A stretch of 40,699 bases of DNA from Hymenobacter rubidus (GCF_016734815.1 NZ_JAERQF010000043.1:1-40699); one strand, 5' to 3'; positions 32,291-40,699 are shown, counted from the stretch's first letter. A program made the numbers and translations. The notes: generated by a model not told the origin, from the letters alone.

Positions 32291-35200
32291 CTAACGGCGT
32301 ATTTCCACCCAGCCTTTCACGCGGCGGCTGGCCGCGTCGCGCAGCACGTAGTAGTACATGCCGTCGGGCAGGCCCTTGCCGTCCCAGTTGTTGTGGTAGT
32401 CATCGTTCTGATACACGCGCTGGCCCCAGCGCGAATACACTTCAAGCGAGGTGCGCAGGCAGCTGAAGCGGGGGCGAAACGTGTCGTTGAGCGAGTCGAG
32501 GTTAGGCGTGAAGATGTTCGGGATTTTCACCTCGCCCACGTTCAGCGGGGCAAAGCCGGTCAGCACCTCGCAGTTGGCGTAGCGGGCCGTGAGCTTAATA
32601 TAATAAGTACCGGCCTGCAGGTAGCGGTGGGTAGGTGCGGCGGCCGTATCGGTGGGGCTGCCATCGCCAAAATCCCACACGAAGGTGGCGTGCGGCGCCC
32701 GCAGCACCGGCGTCAGCGGGCAGTCGAACGGCGCCAGGCCGGCGTAGGCCGGAATGGCCGAGCACACGGGCAGGTTCAGGGCTACGTTCTGGTTGGACGT
32801 GGGCGCCAGCACCACCACGCGGCGGGCCGTGGCCTGGCACGGCCCTTGGTTCACGGTGTAGGTAAGGGGGAATACGCCGCCCCGGTTGTTGGTATTGGGC
32901 GGCGTGAAAAAGCCGCCGGCCGACACCCCCGTACCGCTCCAGGTGCCGCCCGCCGGCGCGTAGCCGCGCAGCTGGAACGGCTGCTGCTGGTCGGCGCACA
33001 GCGTGGTATCGGGGCCCGGCCGAATGATGGGCGGCTGGTTCACCACCACCTGCTGCGTGGTGGTGCCGCAGCCCAGCGAATCGAAAATGGTGTAGGTGAG
33101 GGTGTGGGTGCCCGCGCCGGCCACGCCGGGGTCGAAGCGGCTGCCGCTCACCCCCGGCCCGCTAAACACGCCGCCGGCCGGTGCGGCCACCAGGGTGACG
33201 CCCCCCAGCGTGATGCACTGCGGCGGGATGGGAGCAAAGGCCGGCGTGACCGGCGGGGCCACCACGTAGCGCACCGTGCGCGTGCTCTGGCAAATGCCGG
33301 TGGTGGCCACCGTGTAGGTCAGAATATACTGGCCCGGCCCCACCGCCGTGGGCACAAAGCGGTAGCTGCCGCTGCTGGCCTGCACACCGGGGCCGGTCCA
33401 GGTGCCGCCGGCTGGGGTGCCGCCCAGGGCAATGGGCCCGTTGTCCAGGCACACGTAGCGGCGCGGGCCGGGGTCGGCCGTGATTTTATCGAACGTCATT
33501 TTAAAGGCGCCGTTGTTGCAGTTCAAACTGCCGTTGCGGGTGGTGTAGGTGCCCGCGCCCGGTGGCTGCGGAAAGCCCTGCGCGCCCTGGCAGCTGGAGC
33601 ACATGGCCTGATACACCACCCCACGCTTGTCGAAGCGCGAAGTGCCGCCGTCCACGTGCTCGGCGGCATTGGGGTTCAGCTCACCAAAATAAGTGGCGTA
33701 CTCGAGGCCACTCATGCCGGGCGCAAACTCGGCCAGGTAAAAGTCCGAGCCGTCGGTGGTCGGCTGCACGGCATTGCCCGTAACGGGCAGCCCAAACGTG
33801 GTGCCGCCGATGTACGTGTTGCTAAGGCCATTGTCGGCCCCGCCCCATCCGCTGATGTACACCCGCTCGCAGTCGTCTACCAAAAAGGCCGTCGGCACCA
33901 GTTTGGTGCCACCGCTGCTGGTGGAGATGCCGCCAAAGCTGGTGCTGTACACGCTGGCCGTCAGGTCGGGGTTTAGCTTCTGAATAAACAACTGGCCATT
34001 GGAGCGGCTGAACAGGCCGGGCGTTACGGGAAACTGGCCGCCCGTTTGCCCCAGCAGGTAGGCGTTGCCGGCCGCATCAAGCTGCACAAACTGGGCCTGG
34101 TCGTAGTCCTTGGTGCCGATGTAGGTGGCCCGCTCCAGCGTGCGCCCGTCGGGGCTGATGCGCACCGCAAACCCGTCGACGGCATCGTGGATACCGATGC
34201 CGGTGGGCGTGGGCGTCGTGGATAGGTAAGTGCCAGCCGTGACCGGAAAATTTCGCGACGACGTGCCGCCGCACACGTACACCCGGCCTTGGTTGTCGCG
34301 CTGCACCGAGTACGCCGCATCGTCGCCCGTGCCGCCCAGGTAGCTGGCCCACACCACCGCACTCAGGTTGGCCGTGAGCTTGCACACCAGCGCATCGGGC
34401 CGGCCGCTGTGGTAAGTGGGGTTAAAGCCCAGGGTACGTCCCGGGAAATTGACCGAAGTGGTAGTGGAGGCGATGTACACGTTGCCGCTGCCGTCGAGCA
34501 GCACATCGCTGCGAAACACGTCGCCGTAGTTGGCCGCCAGCGGGTAAGACTCCAGCACGCCGTCGTTGCCAGAGCCTCCCAGGTAGGTGCTGGCCACCAG
34601 GGCGCTGCCGTTGGCTGCCAGGCGGGTCACCACCAGGTCGGAGCCGTTGGCCATCAGGTAGGGGTCGCGCCCGGCCTGAAAGGGGTCGAGCGGGGTGCCG
34701 CCGCCAAAAGCGCCCTGCACCACCCCGGCAGTGGTCGGAAAGGTCGTCGACGATGTGCTGCCGAGAATCACCAGTTCGTTTTGCGCATTCACCACCAGGC
34801 TATGCGGAAAATCGGAGCCGTTGCCGCCCAAATACGTGGCCCACACCCGCGCCGCGCTGCCCGTGGTGGCCGTGTTGTACTTGATGAGGGCCATGTCCTC
34901 GGCGCTACTGGGGTTTACCTGGTAAGCGCCCGTGGTATTGGGGAAGCCCACGCCAAACACAATGCCGCCCGAGTACAGGTTGCCCGCGTCGTCGTACGTG
35001 GCCGTAAAGCCCCAGTTATCGGCTGTCGAGCCGGTCAGGGTCGAGAATTGCACAGTGGGGTCAATGGTCAGCGGCCGGGTCTTGTCGTAAGCGCCGAGTG
35101 CAAACGTGAGGACGGTGCCTTTCAGCACGTAGCGGCACGCCACGGCCTGGCGCAGGCCGGCGGCATCGAGCTGCCAGGCCTGCGGGGCCAGCTCGGTGAT

Positions 35201-35836
35201 GGTGCGCACGCTGGTTTTTACCACCAGGTTGCCGGCCGCGTCCAGGGCCAGGCCGTCGGCGCCGTCGTAGCGCAGGGCCACGCGGGCGGGGTTGGCGCCG
35301 GGAGCCAGCAGCACGTCGTATTCCAGGCGCTGTTGGGCGTTTTCGTACAGCGTCAGGTCGATGCCGGGCCACAGCCCGGCGTAGCGCAGGTGCCGGAAGC
35401 CGGCCACGTGGCTGGCCCAGCGCGTGGCGTCGCTGCCAATAAAATAGTTGCGCTCGCCCGCCGTGGGCGTGGTGGCCGTGAGGGCCGCATGGGCGTTGGC
35501 CCGCTCAAAATGCACCGTGTAGGCGTGGCCCGCCACGCTGCCCGCCCCGGCCACCACGGCGGCGCCACTGCTGGCGCCGCCGTGGTGGTGGCTGAGAAAA
35601 GCGGGGTCGTAGAAAGAGAAGGTGAGGGCCGTGGGCTGCACAAACAGGCCGCCCGCTTGCAGGGCAGCCTGGTAGCGCACGCGGCCGTCCCACTGGCCTT
35701 TGTTCTGAATAAATTCGAGGCCGGGCGCATCCGGCGCCACCGACACCGCCAGCGCCGGCCGCGCCAGCAACAGGCCGGCCGACCACACCAGCCACGCAAC
35801 GAAATACCGACCAGCCGAGCGGAAAAATGAGGGCAT
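32291..35836 (-). CDS. Large T9SS-secreted repeat protein, paralogue of the gene at 28033-32106
   Basis: The 1181-residue protein shares the build of its neighbour: signal peptide (YFVAWLVWSAGLLLARPALA), DUF7948-type N-domain (LEFIQNKGQWDGRVRYQAAL), SBBP-like propeller repeats (GNLYSGGIVFGVGFPNT, YLGGSGNDGVL, GRVYVCGGTSSRNFPV), three Ig-like modules instead of five (TWTGPGVQ, FSGPGVSG, TWSGTGVS) and a PKD domain (VWDFGDGSPTD, near residue 1056). The C-terminal sorting domain from about 1097 reads KIPNIFTPNLDSLNDTFRP, VYSRWGQRVYQ, KGWVEIRR. The pair looks like a tandem duplication whose Ig-module number then diverged. Both should use the T9SS. ATG 35836 gives the signal peptide directly; an in-frame extension to 35941 adds 35 residues without secretory character. 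A CTTCTTTG box on the minus strand (35852-35859) is a weak promoter candidate. Confidence 0.9.
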   Translation of the reverse strand: MPSFFRSAGRYFVAWLVWSAGLLLARPALAVSVAPDAPGLEFIQNKGQWDGRVRYQAALQAGGLFVQPTALTFSFYDPAFLSHHHGGASSGAAVVAGAGSVAGHAYTVHFERANAHAALTATTPTAGERNYFIGSDATRWASHVAGFRHLRYAGLWPGIDLTLYENAQQRLEYDVLLAPGANPARVALRYDGADGLALDAAGNLVVKTSVRTITELAPQAWQLDAAGLRQAVACRYVLKGTVLTFALGAYDKTRPLTIDPTVQFSTLTGSTADNWGFTATYDDAGNLYSGGIVFGVGFPNTTGAYQVNPSSAEDMALIKYNTATTGSAARVWATYLGGNGSDFPHSLVVNAQNELVILGSTSSTTFPTTAGVVQGAFGGGTPLDPFQAGRDPYLMANGSDLVVTRLAANGSALVASTYLGGSGNDGVLESYPLAANYGDVFRSDVLLDGSGNVYIASTTTSVNFPGRTLGFNPTYHSGRPDALVCKLTANLSAVVWASYLGGTGDDAAYSVQRDNQGRVYVCGGTSSRNFPVTAGTYLSTTPTPTGIGIHDAVDGFAVRISPDGRTLERATYIGTKDYDQAQFVQLDAAGNAYLLGQTGGQFPVTPGLFSRSNGQLFIQKLNPDLTASVYSTSFGGISTSSGGTKLVPTAFLVDDCERVYISGWGGADNGLSNTYIGGTTFGLPVTGNAVQPTTDGSDFYLAEFAPGMSGLEYATYFGELNPNAAEHVDGGTSRFDKRGVVYQAMCSSCQGAQGFPQPPGAGTYTTRNGSLNCNNGAFKMTFDKITADPGPRRYVCLDNGPIALGGTPAGGTWTGPGVQASSGSYRFVPTAVGPGQYILTYTVATTGICQSTRTVRYVVAPPVTPAFAPIPPQCITLGGVTLVAAPAGGVFSGPGVSGSRFDPGVAGAGTHTLTYTIFDSLGCGTTTQQVVVNQPPIIRPGPDTTLCADQQQPFQLRGYAPAGGTWSGTGVSAGGFFTPPNTNNRGGVFPLTYTVNQGPCQATARRVVVLAPTSNQNVALNLPVCSAIPAYAGLAPFDCPLTPVLRAPHATFVWDFGDGSPTDTAAAPTHRYLQAGTYYIKLTARYANCEVLTGFAPLNVGEVKIPNIFTPNLDSLNDTFRPRFSCLRTSLEVYSRWGQRVYQNDDYHNNWDGKGLPDGMYYYVLRDAASRRVKGWVEIRR

Positions 35837-36046
35837 AGTAAAGCCAGAAAGCAAAGAAGAAACAGGAAGGGCCGCCACGAAGCGGCACGGGCTCCACGCG
35901 GGCCGCGCCAACTCCGTTTTGCCGGAACCGCGGCGGCGCAAAATTCGTGCGAGTCTCGCCGGGTTTGTCGATTAGAAGCCGCCGCGGCTACGCAAGATAG
36001 CGCAGCGGCACCAGGCAGCGGCCGGGTGGCTGTTGGCCGCCGCCGC

Positions 36047-36054
36047 TACCTTTG
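36047..36054 (+). promoter_or_regulatory. Candidate -7 box for the endonuclease/phosphatase-fold gene
   Basis: TACCTTTG matches TAnnTTTG exactly. The longest open frame would begin at the TTG inside this box, which cannot lie on its own transcript, so the box argues for the downstream GTG at 36076 as start (about 20-nt leader). Confidence 0.5.
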
Positions 36055-36075
36055 TGGCCCTTTGCTCCCCGTGCC

Positions 36076-37257
36076 GTGCGCCGCTCCTTTGCCTTCAAGC
36101 TTACCCTCCTCGCCCTGGCGTGGCTACTGCTGGCCATCGGCTGCGAGCAGGTGCCCGCCCGCGTGTTCTGGCCCGTCGTATTCGGGGCCCTCACCACGCC
36201 GGCTGCCTTGCTGGCCACGGCTTTGCTCACGCTGTACTGGCTGCGGCGCAACTGGCGGGTGGCGGTGCTGCCCTTGGTGGTGCTGTTCCTGACCTGGCCG
36301 CATGTGCAGCGCGGCCTGGCCCTGCACCTGCCGCTGGGCGCTTCCTCCAAAGAAGCCAGCCTGAGCCTGGTGAACGGGAAAACCATTCGCTCGTCCTTCT
36401 TCGCCGTGCCCGCTGCCGCCGTGAGCCTGATTTCGGCCAACGTGCGCATCTTCAACGTGTACGCCGCCCTGCGCGACCCCGACGACGCCTCCTCCATTGG
36501 GGCCATCCAGTGGCTGGCTGCCAGCCCGGCCGACGTGCTTTGCCTCCAGGAATTCTACAACGAACCCCGGCGGCGCGGCGAAAAAAACGGGGTATTCAAT
36601 TCGGAAGAGAAGCTGAGCCGGGGCAGCGGCCGTCACTCCTTCGTGTCGACCAGTTTGGTCAACGGCGTGGGAGCCGAGTTTGGGCTGGCCATTTTCTCGC
36701 GCTTTCCCATTGTGCGGCGCGGCACCATTCCCTTCGGGAAGCTGTCGCAGAACCACGCCATGTGGGCCGACGTGGTGCGCCCGCCCGCCCGCACCGGCCT
36801 CGGCCACCCCGACACCCTGCGCGTCTTCAACCTGCACCTGCAAAGCATGAGCATGGCCGAAAGCGACATTGTGACGGCCACCGGCAGCCGCGCCGGCCTC
36901 CGCCAGAAAGCCCCCAACCTGCTCCGCCGCTTCCGCAACGGCGCCGTGGCGCGGGGCGCGCAGGTAGATACCGTGCTGGCCCGCGTGGCCCGCTCGCCCT
37001 ACCCCGTGCTGCTGGCCGGCGACCTCAACGACCTGCCCTATTCCTACACCTACGACCAGCTGGCCGACCACCTCCAGAATGCCTGGGCCAGCGCCAGCCT
37101 CGGCATTGGGGCCACCTACAACGGCAAGCTCCCCCTGCTGCGCATCGACCAGCAGTTTGCCGGCCCGCAGTGGCAGGTGCGCGGCTGCCGCGTGCACCAG
37201 GAAATCAAATGGAGCGACCATTTCCCGGTGGAGGGGCTGTACCAATTAAGCCGTTAA
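36076..37257 (+). CDS. Membrane-anchored endonuclease/exonuclease/phosphatase-family protein
   Basis: The 393-residue protein begins with two or three transmembrane helices (FAFKLTLLALAWLLLAIGCE; VVFGALTTPAALLATALLTL; VAVLPLVVLFLTW), placing the catalytic domain outside the cytoplasm. Residues about 120-393 have the EEP fold: SANVRIFN, CLQEFYNEP, FGLAIFSRFPIVRRG, NLHLQSMSM, GDLNDLPYSYTYDQL and the terminal WSDHFPV. The usual catalytic Asn, Glu, Asp-Asn and Asp-His positions are therefore present. Family members hydrolyse phosphodiesters in nucleic acids, phospholipids or inositol phosphates; the sequence does not choose between them. The GTG start is inferred from the promoter position. It is followed by the inverted repeat upstream of cysS. 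Confidence 0.87.
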   Translation: MRRSFAFKLTLLALAWLLLAIGCEQVPARVFWPVVFGALTTPAALLATALLTLYWLRRNWRVAVLPLVVLFLTWPHVQRGLALHLPLGASSKEASLSLVNGKTIRSSFFAVPAAAVSLISANVRIFNVYAALRDPDDASSIGAIQWLAASPADVLCLQEFYNEPRRRGEKNGVFNSEEKLSRGSGRHSFVSTSLVNGVGAEFGLAIFSRFPIVRRGTIPFGKLSQNHAMWADVVRPPARTGLGHPDTLRVFNLHLQSMSMAESDIVTATGSRAGLRQKAPNLLRRFRNGAVARGAQVDTVLARVARSPYPVLLAGDLNDLPYSYTYDQLADHLQNAWASASLGIGATYNGKLPLLRIDQQFAGPQWQVRGCRVHQEIKWSDHFPVEGLYQLSR

Positions 37258-37268
37258 CCAACAAACTT

Positions 37269-37552
37269 CCCTCCTCAGACGAGGAGGGGATGTTTCAGCG
37301 AAGCTGAAACGGGGGTGTTTGAAGTCGTTGACCGATGTCTGAACGACGTGCTGAAGTGAGCGGCCACACGCCAGCAAACCGACCCAAAACCACTTCTGCT
37401 CAACACCGAAAAACCGGAACCGCTGCTTTCGAACAACCAAGCCACTATTGGCGTTGCAGCAGGCCCGCCTTGTCGTTCACGCCTCGTTTAACGACTTCAA
37501 CCACCCCCGTTCGAGCTAAAGCTCGAACATCTCCTCCTCATCTGAGGAGGGG
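37269..37552. repeat. Inverted pair of compound hairpin repeats (family D) before cysS
   Basis: The left unit (37269-37330) and the right unit (37490-37552) are near-perfect reverse complements. Each unit holds two hairpins of its own: a CCTCCTCAGANGAGGAGG stem, and a second stem that is TTTCAGCGAAGCTGAAA on the left but TTCGAGCTAAAGCTCGAA on the right; then GGGGGTG and TTGAAGTCGTT. The about 160 nt between them show no ORF or motif. The pair fills the 313-nt gap between the EEP-fold gene and cysS. Confidence 0.88.
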
Positions 37553-37558
37553 AGCCGC

Positions 37559-37566
37559 TACCTTTG
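37559..37566 (+). promoter_or_regulatory. Candidate -7 box for cysS, near-leaderless
   Basis: TACCTTTG matches TAnnTTTG exactly, and its last base is only 4 nt before the cysS ATG at 37571. Transcription would begin at or beside the start codon. Confidence 0.5.
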
Positions 37567-37570
37567 TACC

Positions 37571-39079
37571 ATGCCGCTCAGTCTGTACAACACGCTCACT
37601 CGCAAAAAAGAAGAATTCCAGCCCCTGCACCCGCCCCAGGTGGGCGTGTATTTGTGCGGTCCTACCGTGTATAGCGAAGCCCACCTGGGCAATGCGCGGG
37701 GCCCGGTGGTGTTCGACGTGCTGACGCGCTACCTGCGCCACCTGCAGTACCAGGTGCGCTACGTGCGCAACATCACCGACGTGGGCCACCTCGAAAGCGA
37801 CGCCGACACCGGCGAGGACAAGATGGAAAAGGCTGCCCGCGCCGCCCGCATCGAGCCCATGCAGGTGGCTCAGCACTTCACCAACCGCTACCGGCAGCAC
37901 ATGCTGGGCCTCGGTTGCCTGCCGCCCGACATCGAGCCCCAGGCCAGCGGCCACGTCATCGAGCAGATTCAGGTGATTGAGGAAATCATCAACAATGGCC
38001 TGGCCTACGAGGTCAACGGCTCGGTGTATTTCGACGTGCCCAAGTACAACGAAGAAGGCAAGCGCTACGGCAAGCTCTCGAACCGCAGCATCGAGGACCA
38101 GCTGGCCGGCACCCGCGCCAATCTGGAGGGCCAGAGCGAAAAGCGCAGCCCGCTGGACTTCGCGCTGTGGAAAAAGGCCTCGCCCGAGCACATCATGCGC
38201 TGGCCTTCGCCCTGGGGCGAAGGCTTTCCTGGCTGGCACCTGGAGTGCTCGGCCATGAGCCGCAAGTACCTGGGCGAGCTGTCCGACATCCACGGGGGCG
38301 GCCTCGACCTCATGTTTCCGCACCATGAGTGCGAAATTGCCCAGAGCCAGGGCAGCCACGCCCACACCGACGAGGCGCGCTTCTGGGTGCACAACAACAT
38401 GATAACCGTGAACGGCACCAAGATGAGCAAGAGCCTGGGCAACTTCGTGCTGCTGGGCGACCTGTTCACGGGGCCGACCGGGCCGCTGGCCTTCGGCTAC
38501 TCGCCGATGGTGGTGCGCTTCTTCCTGCTGCAAGCCCACTACCGCTCGCCGGTCGATGTGAGCGACGATGCCCTGCAAGCCGCCCGCAAAGGCTACCGCA
38601 AGCTGATGAACGGCCTGCGCCTGCTCGATAAGCTGGCGGGCGATGATTCGCTGGCCGTGTCGGGCACCGCCGCCGACCAGACGGCCGAAGCCGCGCAGCT
38701 GCTGGCCCTGGCCGCCAAGCCTGCCGAGTTCCTCGACGACGACCTGAACACGCCCCGCGCCCTGGCCGCCCTGTTCGACTTGCTGAAGCGCTTCAACACG
38801 CTGGCCGCCAACCCGGCGGCGCTGGAAGCGGTGGGCCCCGCCGCCCTCGCGCAAGCCACCGCCACCTACCGCGTGCTGGTGCAGGACGTGCTGGGCCTGC
38901 GCGATGAGCCCCGCGCCAACGTGGAGCAGCTCCTTGAACTCACCCTGGGCTTCTACGCCGAAGCCAAAGCCGACAAAGCCTACGACAAAGTCGACCAGAT
39001 TCGCGGGGCCCTCAAAACCCAGGGCATCGTGATAAAGGACACCAAAACCGGCGTAGAGTGGGCCTACAGCGAAGAATAA
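37571..39079 (+). CDS. cysS: Cysteinyl-tRNA synthetase
   Basis: The 502-residue class I synthetase charges tRNA-Cys. Visible signatures: N-terminus SLYNTLTRKKEEFQPL; the zinc ligand C29 and HIGH-type motif H38-LGN in CGPTVYSEAHLGN; zinc ligands C226 (WHLECSAMSR) and H251/E255 (FPHHECEIAQSQGSH); and KMSKS at 284-288 (GTKMSKSLGNFV). The C-terminal helical anticodon-binding region ends VEWAYSEE. Length and order are normal, with no frameshift. A strong -7 box sits immediately before the ATG, suggesting a leaderless or near-leaderless mRNA. The aspartyl-protease-like lipoprotein gene follows 27 nt after the stop and is probably cotranscribed. Confidence 0.98.
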   Translation: MPLSLYNTLTRKKEEFQPLHPPQVGVYLCGPTVYSEAHLGNARGPVVFDVLTRYLRHLQYQVRYVRNITDVGHLESDADTGEDKMEKAARAARIEPMQVAQHFTNRYRQHMLGLGCLPPDIEPQASGHVIEQIQVIEEIINNGLAYEVNGSVYFDVPKYNEEGKRYGKLSNRSIEDQLAGTRANLEGQSEKRSPLDFALWKKASPEHIMRWPSPWGEGFPGWHLECSAMSRKYLGELSDIHGGGLDLMFPHHECEIAQSQGSHAHTDEARFWVHNNMITVNGTKMSKSLGNFVLLGDLFTGPTGPLAFGYSPMVVRFFLLQAHYRSPVDVSDDALQAARKGYRKLMNGLRLLDKLAGDDSLAVSGTAADQTAEAAQLLALAAKPAEFLDDDLNTPRALAALFDLLKRFNTLAANPAALEAVGPAALAQATATYRVLVQDVLGLRDEPRANVEQLLELTLGFYAEAKADKAYDKVDQIRGALKTQGIVIKDTKTGVEWAYSEE

Positions 39080-39106
39080 CGCGGCTCCCCTCGCGGCCCC
39101 CGATTG

Positions 39107-40081
39107 ATGATGAATCTTAAACTTTTGGCGATTATCGTAGCCGCCGCGGCCGGGCTGGGGGCCTGCACGGCCCAGAAAGGCGTGTCGGCGCAGCATCCAA
39201 ACTACCCTTGGTTTCCCTTCAAATGGTACAGCGCCACAATCGAAGGCAAGTCGTTTGATAAAGCGGCTATCATCGTGCCGGCTAAAGTGGCCGGACTGAA
39301 GGGCAACTTCATTGCGCAATTCGACCTGGGCAGCGACGCGACGTTGCTCTACGAAGGGGCGCTGAAAAACTACTTCGCCAGCCGCGCGCAGCTCTACTCC
39401 CGGGTCGATACCACCCGGCGGGGCGTGAACGACAGCGGCGTGGTGAACTACGGTACCACCGGACTGCCGCTGGTGATGGGCGGCAGCACCATACCGCACC
39501 CCTTGCTGATGACAAAATACGGCGACCCCGTGCCCCCGGACTCGCTGTTCACCGCCTCCGACAAACTGGTTGGCACCATTGGCTCCGACTTTCTGAAGGG
39601 CCGGATTCTGGTAATAGATTACCCGCAGCGGCGCATGTGCGTGCTGGATTCGCTGGACCGTTACTGGCGCTCCAGCACCACCTTCGTGCCCAGCAAAATG
39701 AAGAACGGCCGGTTCCACCTGCCCATCACCGTGGGCCAGCGCACCTACTGGGCCGCCTTCGACACCGGGGCCAGCCTGTTTCCGCTCAGCACCGACTACA
39801 ACACCTGGCAGCAACTGGTGGGCGCCCCCGCCGTGCCGCGCGACACTTTAAAGGTCAATTCCTGGGGCGAAAAAGTGGCGTTCTACGGTGCGCCCATGCG
39901 GGCGGATGCCTACCTGGGCAGCATCAAGCTGCCAAAGTCGAGTGCTTGGTTTAACCGCAACCAGCGCCTGCTGGATTTCAATAAAAGCCAGGAAGTGGAC
40001 GCGCTGACTGGCAATGCTTTCTTTCTCAACAACGTTCTTGTCCTGGATTTTAAGCACAATAAATTTGGGGTGAGCCGGTAA
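39107..40081 (+). CDS. Aspartyl-protease-like lipoprotein
   Basis: The 324-residue protein has a lipoprotein signal with lipobox LGAC. It has two half-domains, each with an aspartyl-protease-like loop: FDLGSDATLL (D73) and FDTGASLFPL (D219). Conserved companion segments are VGTIGSDFLKGRILVIDYPQ in the first half and LTGNAFFLNNVLVLDFKHNK in the second, as in pepsin/retropepsin-like folds where each half gives one catalytic Asp. The first motif is DLG rather than DTG, so activity is uncertain. The protein should face the periplasm or cell surface. ATG 39107 is used; ATG 39110 or TTG 39104 would change the N-terminus by one residue. It is probably in an operon with cysS, without an obvious functional link. 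Confidence 0.75.
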   Translation: MMNLKLLAIIVAAAAGLGACTAQKGVSAQHPNYPWFPFKWYSATIEGKSFDKAAIIVPAKVAGLKGNFIAQFDLGSDATLLYEGALKNYFASRAQLYSRVDTTRRGVNDSGVVNYGTTGLPLVMGGSTIPHPLLMTKYGDPVPPDSLFTASDKLVGTIGSDFLKGRILVIDYPQRRMCVLDSLDRYWRSSTTFVPSKMKNGRFHLPITVGQRTYWAAFDTGASLFPLSTDYNTWQQLVGAPAVPRDTLKVNSWGEKVAFYGAPMRADAYLGSIKLPKSSAWFNRNQRLLDFNKSQEVDALTGNAFFLNNVLVLDFKHNKFGVSR

Positions 40082-40139
40082 TGCCTGCGGACGTCGCCCT
40101 CACTGCTTTTTACATTCAATCGCAACAATCGTCAGGCTC

Positions 40140-40158
40140 CCCTCTCCACGAGAGAGGG
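40140..40158. repeat. Short hairpin CCCTCTC / GAGAGGG
   Basis: A 7-bp perfect stem with a 5-nt loop (CACGA) lies in the 117-nt gap between the two lipoprotein genes. It lacks a T-tract. It could be the remnant of a family D-like repeat or a processing hairpin. Confidence 0.5.
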
Positions 40159-40198
40159 CAGGGGAAGGTCCACCTATCCGCGCCGCACCGCATTCCGC

Positions 40199-40699
40199 AT
40201 GAAATTCGCAACTTTCCGCCTCCCCCTTGCCGCCTTGGCCGGCCTCGTGCTGCTCACCGGCTGCCCCGATAAAAAGTCGACTGAAACCGCCGAAACCAGC
40301 GCCCCGGCCGCCGCGCCCGCGCTGCCCAAGGCGCCGGTGTTCAACGCCGACTCGGCTTATGCCTTCACGGCCAAGCAGGTGGCCTTTGGGCCGCGCGTGC
40401 CCAACTCCAGGGCGCACATTGCCTGCGGCAACTGGCTCGTGGCCAAGCTAAAAAGCTACAAGCTGAAGGTGATGGAGCAGCCTTTCGAGGCGATGACCTT
40501 CGATGGTACCAACATCCACGCCCGCAACATCATTGCGCAGTACCAGCCGCAGGCGGTGCGCCGCGTGGCCATCTTCGGCCACTGGGACACCCGCCCCTTC
40601 GCCGATGCCGACCCCGACCCCAAAAAGAAAAACAAGCCGATGGACGGCGCTTCCGACGGAGCCAGCGCCGTGGCCGTAGCCCTCGAAATGGCCCGCATC
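40199..40699 (+). CDS. Glutaminyl-cyclase-like M28 lipoprotein, N-terminal part (partial)
   Basis: An open frame starting at ATG 40199 runs off the right edge (167 codons seen). It starts with a lipoprotein signal (MKFATFRLPLAALAGLVLLT then GC), an Ala/Pro-rich linker, then AYAFTAKQVAFGPRVPNSRA, NIIAQYQP and IFGHWDTRPFADADPDP. The final visible segment DGASDGASAVAVALEMAR carries the metal-binding Asp typical of glutaminyl-peptide cyclotransferases and related M28 peptidases. These zinc enzymes cyclise N-terminal Gln or remove amino acids; cyclases are common in Bacteroidota, whose exported proteins often start with Gln. The last ligands lie outside the window, so peptidase versus cyclase is undecided. 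H and D in GHWDTRP are the first metal-site pair. Confidence 0.88.
   Translation, partial: MKFATFRLPLAALAGLVLLTGCPDKKSTETAETSAPAAAPALPKAPVFNADSAYAFTAKQVAFGPRVPNSRAHIACGNWLVAKLKSYKLKVMEQPFEAMTFDGTNIHARNIIAQYQPQAVRRVAIFGHWDTRPFADADPDPKKKNKPMDGASDGASAVAVALEMARI

Noticed and set aside
36052..36075. TTG start at 36052 for the EEP-fold gene
   Set aside because: The TTG is part of the TACCTTTG -7 box, so it should lie outside the transcript; GTG 36076 fits better.

Overview
The window looks like chromosomal DNA of a high-GC member of the Bacteroidota, most likely a Hymenobacter-like Cytophagale. The evidence is the SprA outer-membrane translocon of the type 9 secretion system (T9SS), two secreted proteins ending in a gliding-motility/CHU-type C-terminal sorting domain, two large TonB-dependent receptors, and repeated TAnnTTTG boxes (the Bacteroidota -7 promoter element) 5 to 60 nt ahead of start codons. 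The genus is an inference.

Layout. 1-941: 3' end of a malic enzyme (maeB). 1293-11977: ruvA, a giant sprA, gcvH and a VanZ/M28-peptidase fusion, all on the + strand. 12059-14509: a small secreted protein and yicC (both -), then a TonB C-terminal-domain protein (+). 14744-22940: a surface beta-helix lipoprotein and its upstream TonB-dependent receptor (-), divergent from an Oar-like TonB-dependent receptor (+). 23075-25071: a two-gene AAA-ATPase/HNH-nuclease cassette resembling the Septu (PtuA/PtuB) anti-phage system; its ATPase gene is much poorer in GC than its surroundings. 25096-27745: a GT4 glycosyltransferase and a polysaccharide flippase. 28033-35836: two tandem, similarly built T9SS cargo proteins (-). 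36076-40699: a membrane-anchored endonuclease/exonuclease/phosphatase-fold protein, cysS, an aspartyl-protease-like lipoprotein and the 5' end of an M28/glutaminyl-cyclase-like lipoprotein.

The genes largely serve the cell envelope: SprA exports T9SS cargo such as the two large repeat proteins, TonB-type proteins energise receptors such as the two seen here, and the glycosyltransferase/flippase pair probably makes a surface glycan. Housekeeping genes (ruvA, gcvH, yicC, cysS, maeB) lie between them.

The most unusual non-coding content is a rich set of intergenic repeats. There are two families of long palindromes (here A and B), and B sits inside the loop of A at two separate loci, once in three nested tiers. 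There is also a degenerate heptad array with a fixed AGC every 7 nt, a 25-bp GC-rich palindrome overlapping a stop codon, and an inverted pair of 'hairpin within repeat' units before cysS. The best candidate for a distinct biological system is the ATPase/HNH cassette; the best candidate for undescribed DNA structure is the nested palindromes. No rRNA, tRNA, CRISPR array, transposase or integrase was recognised.
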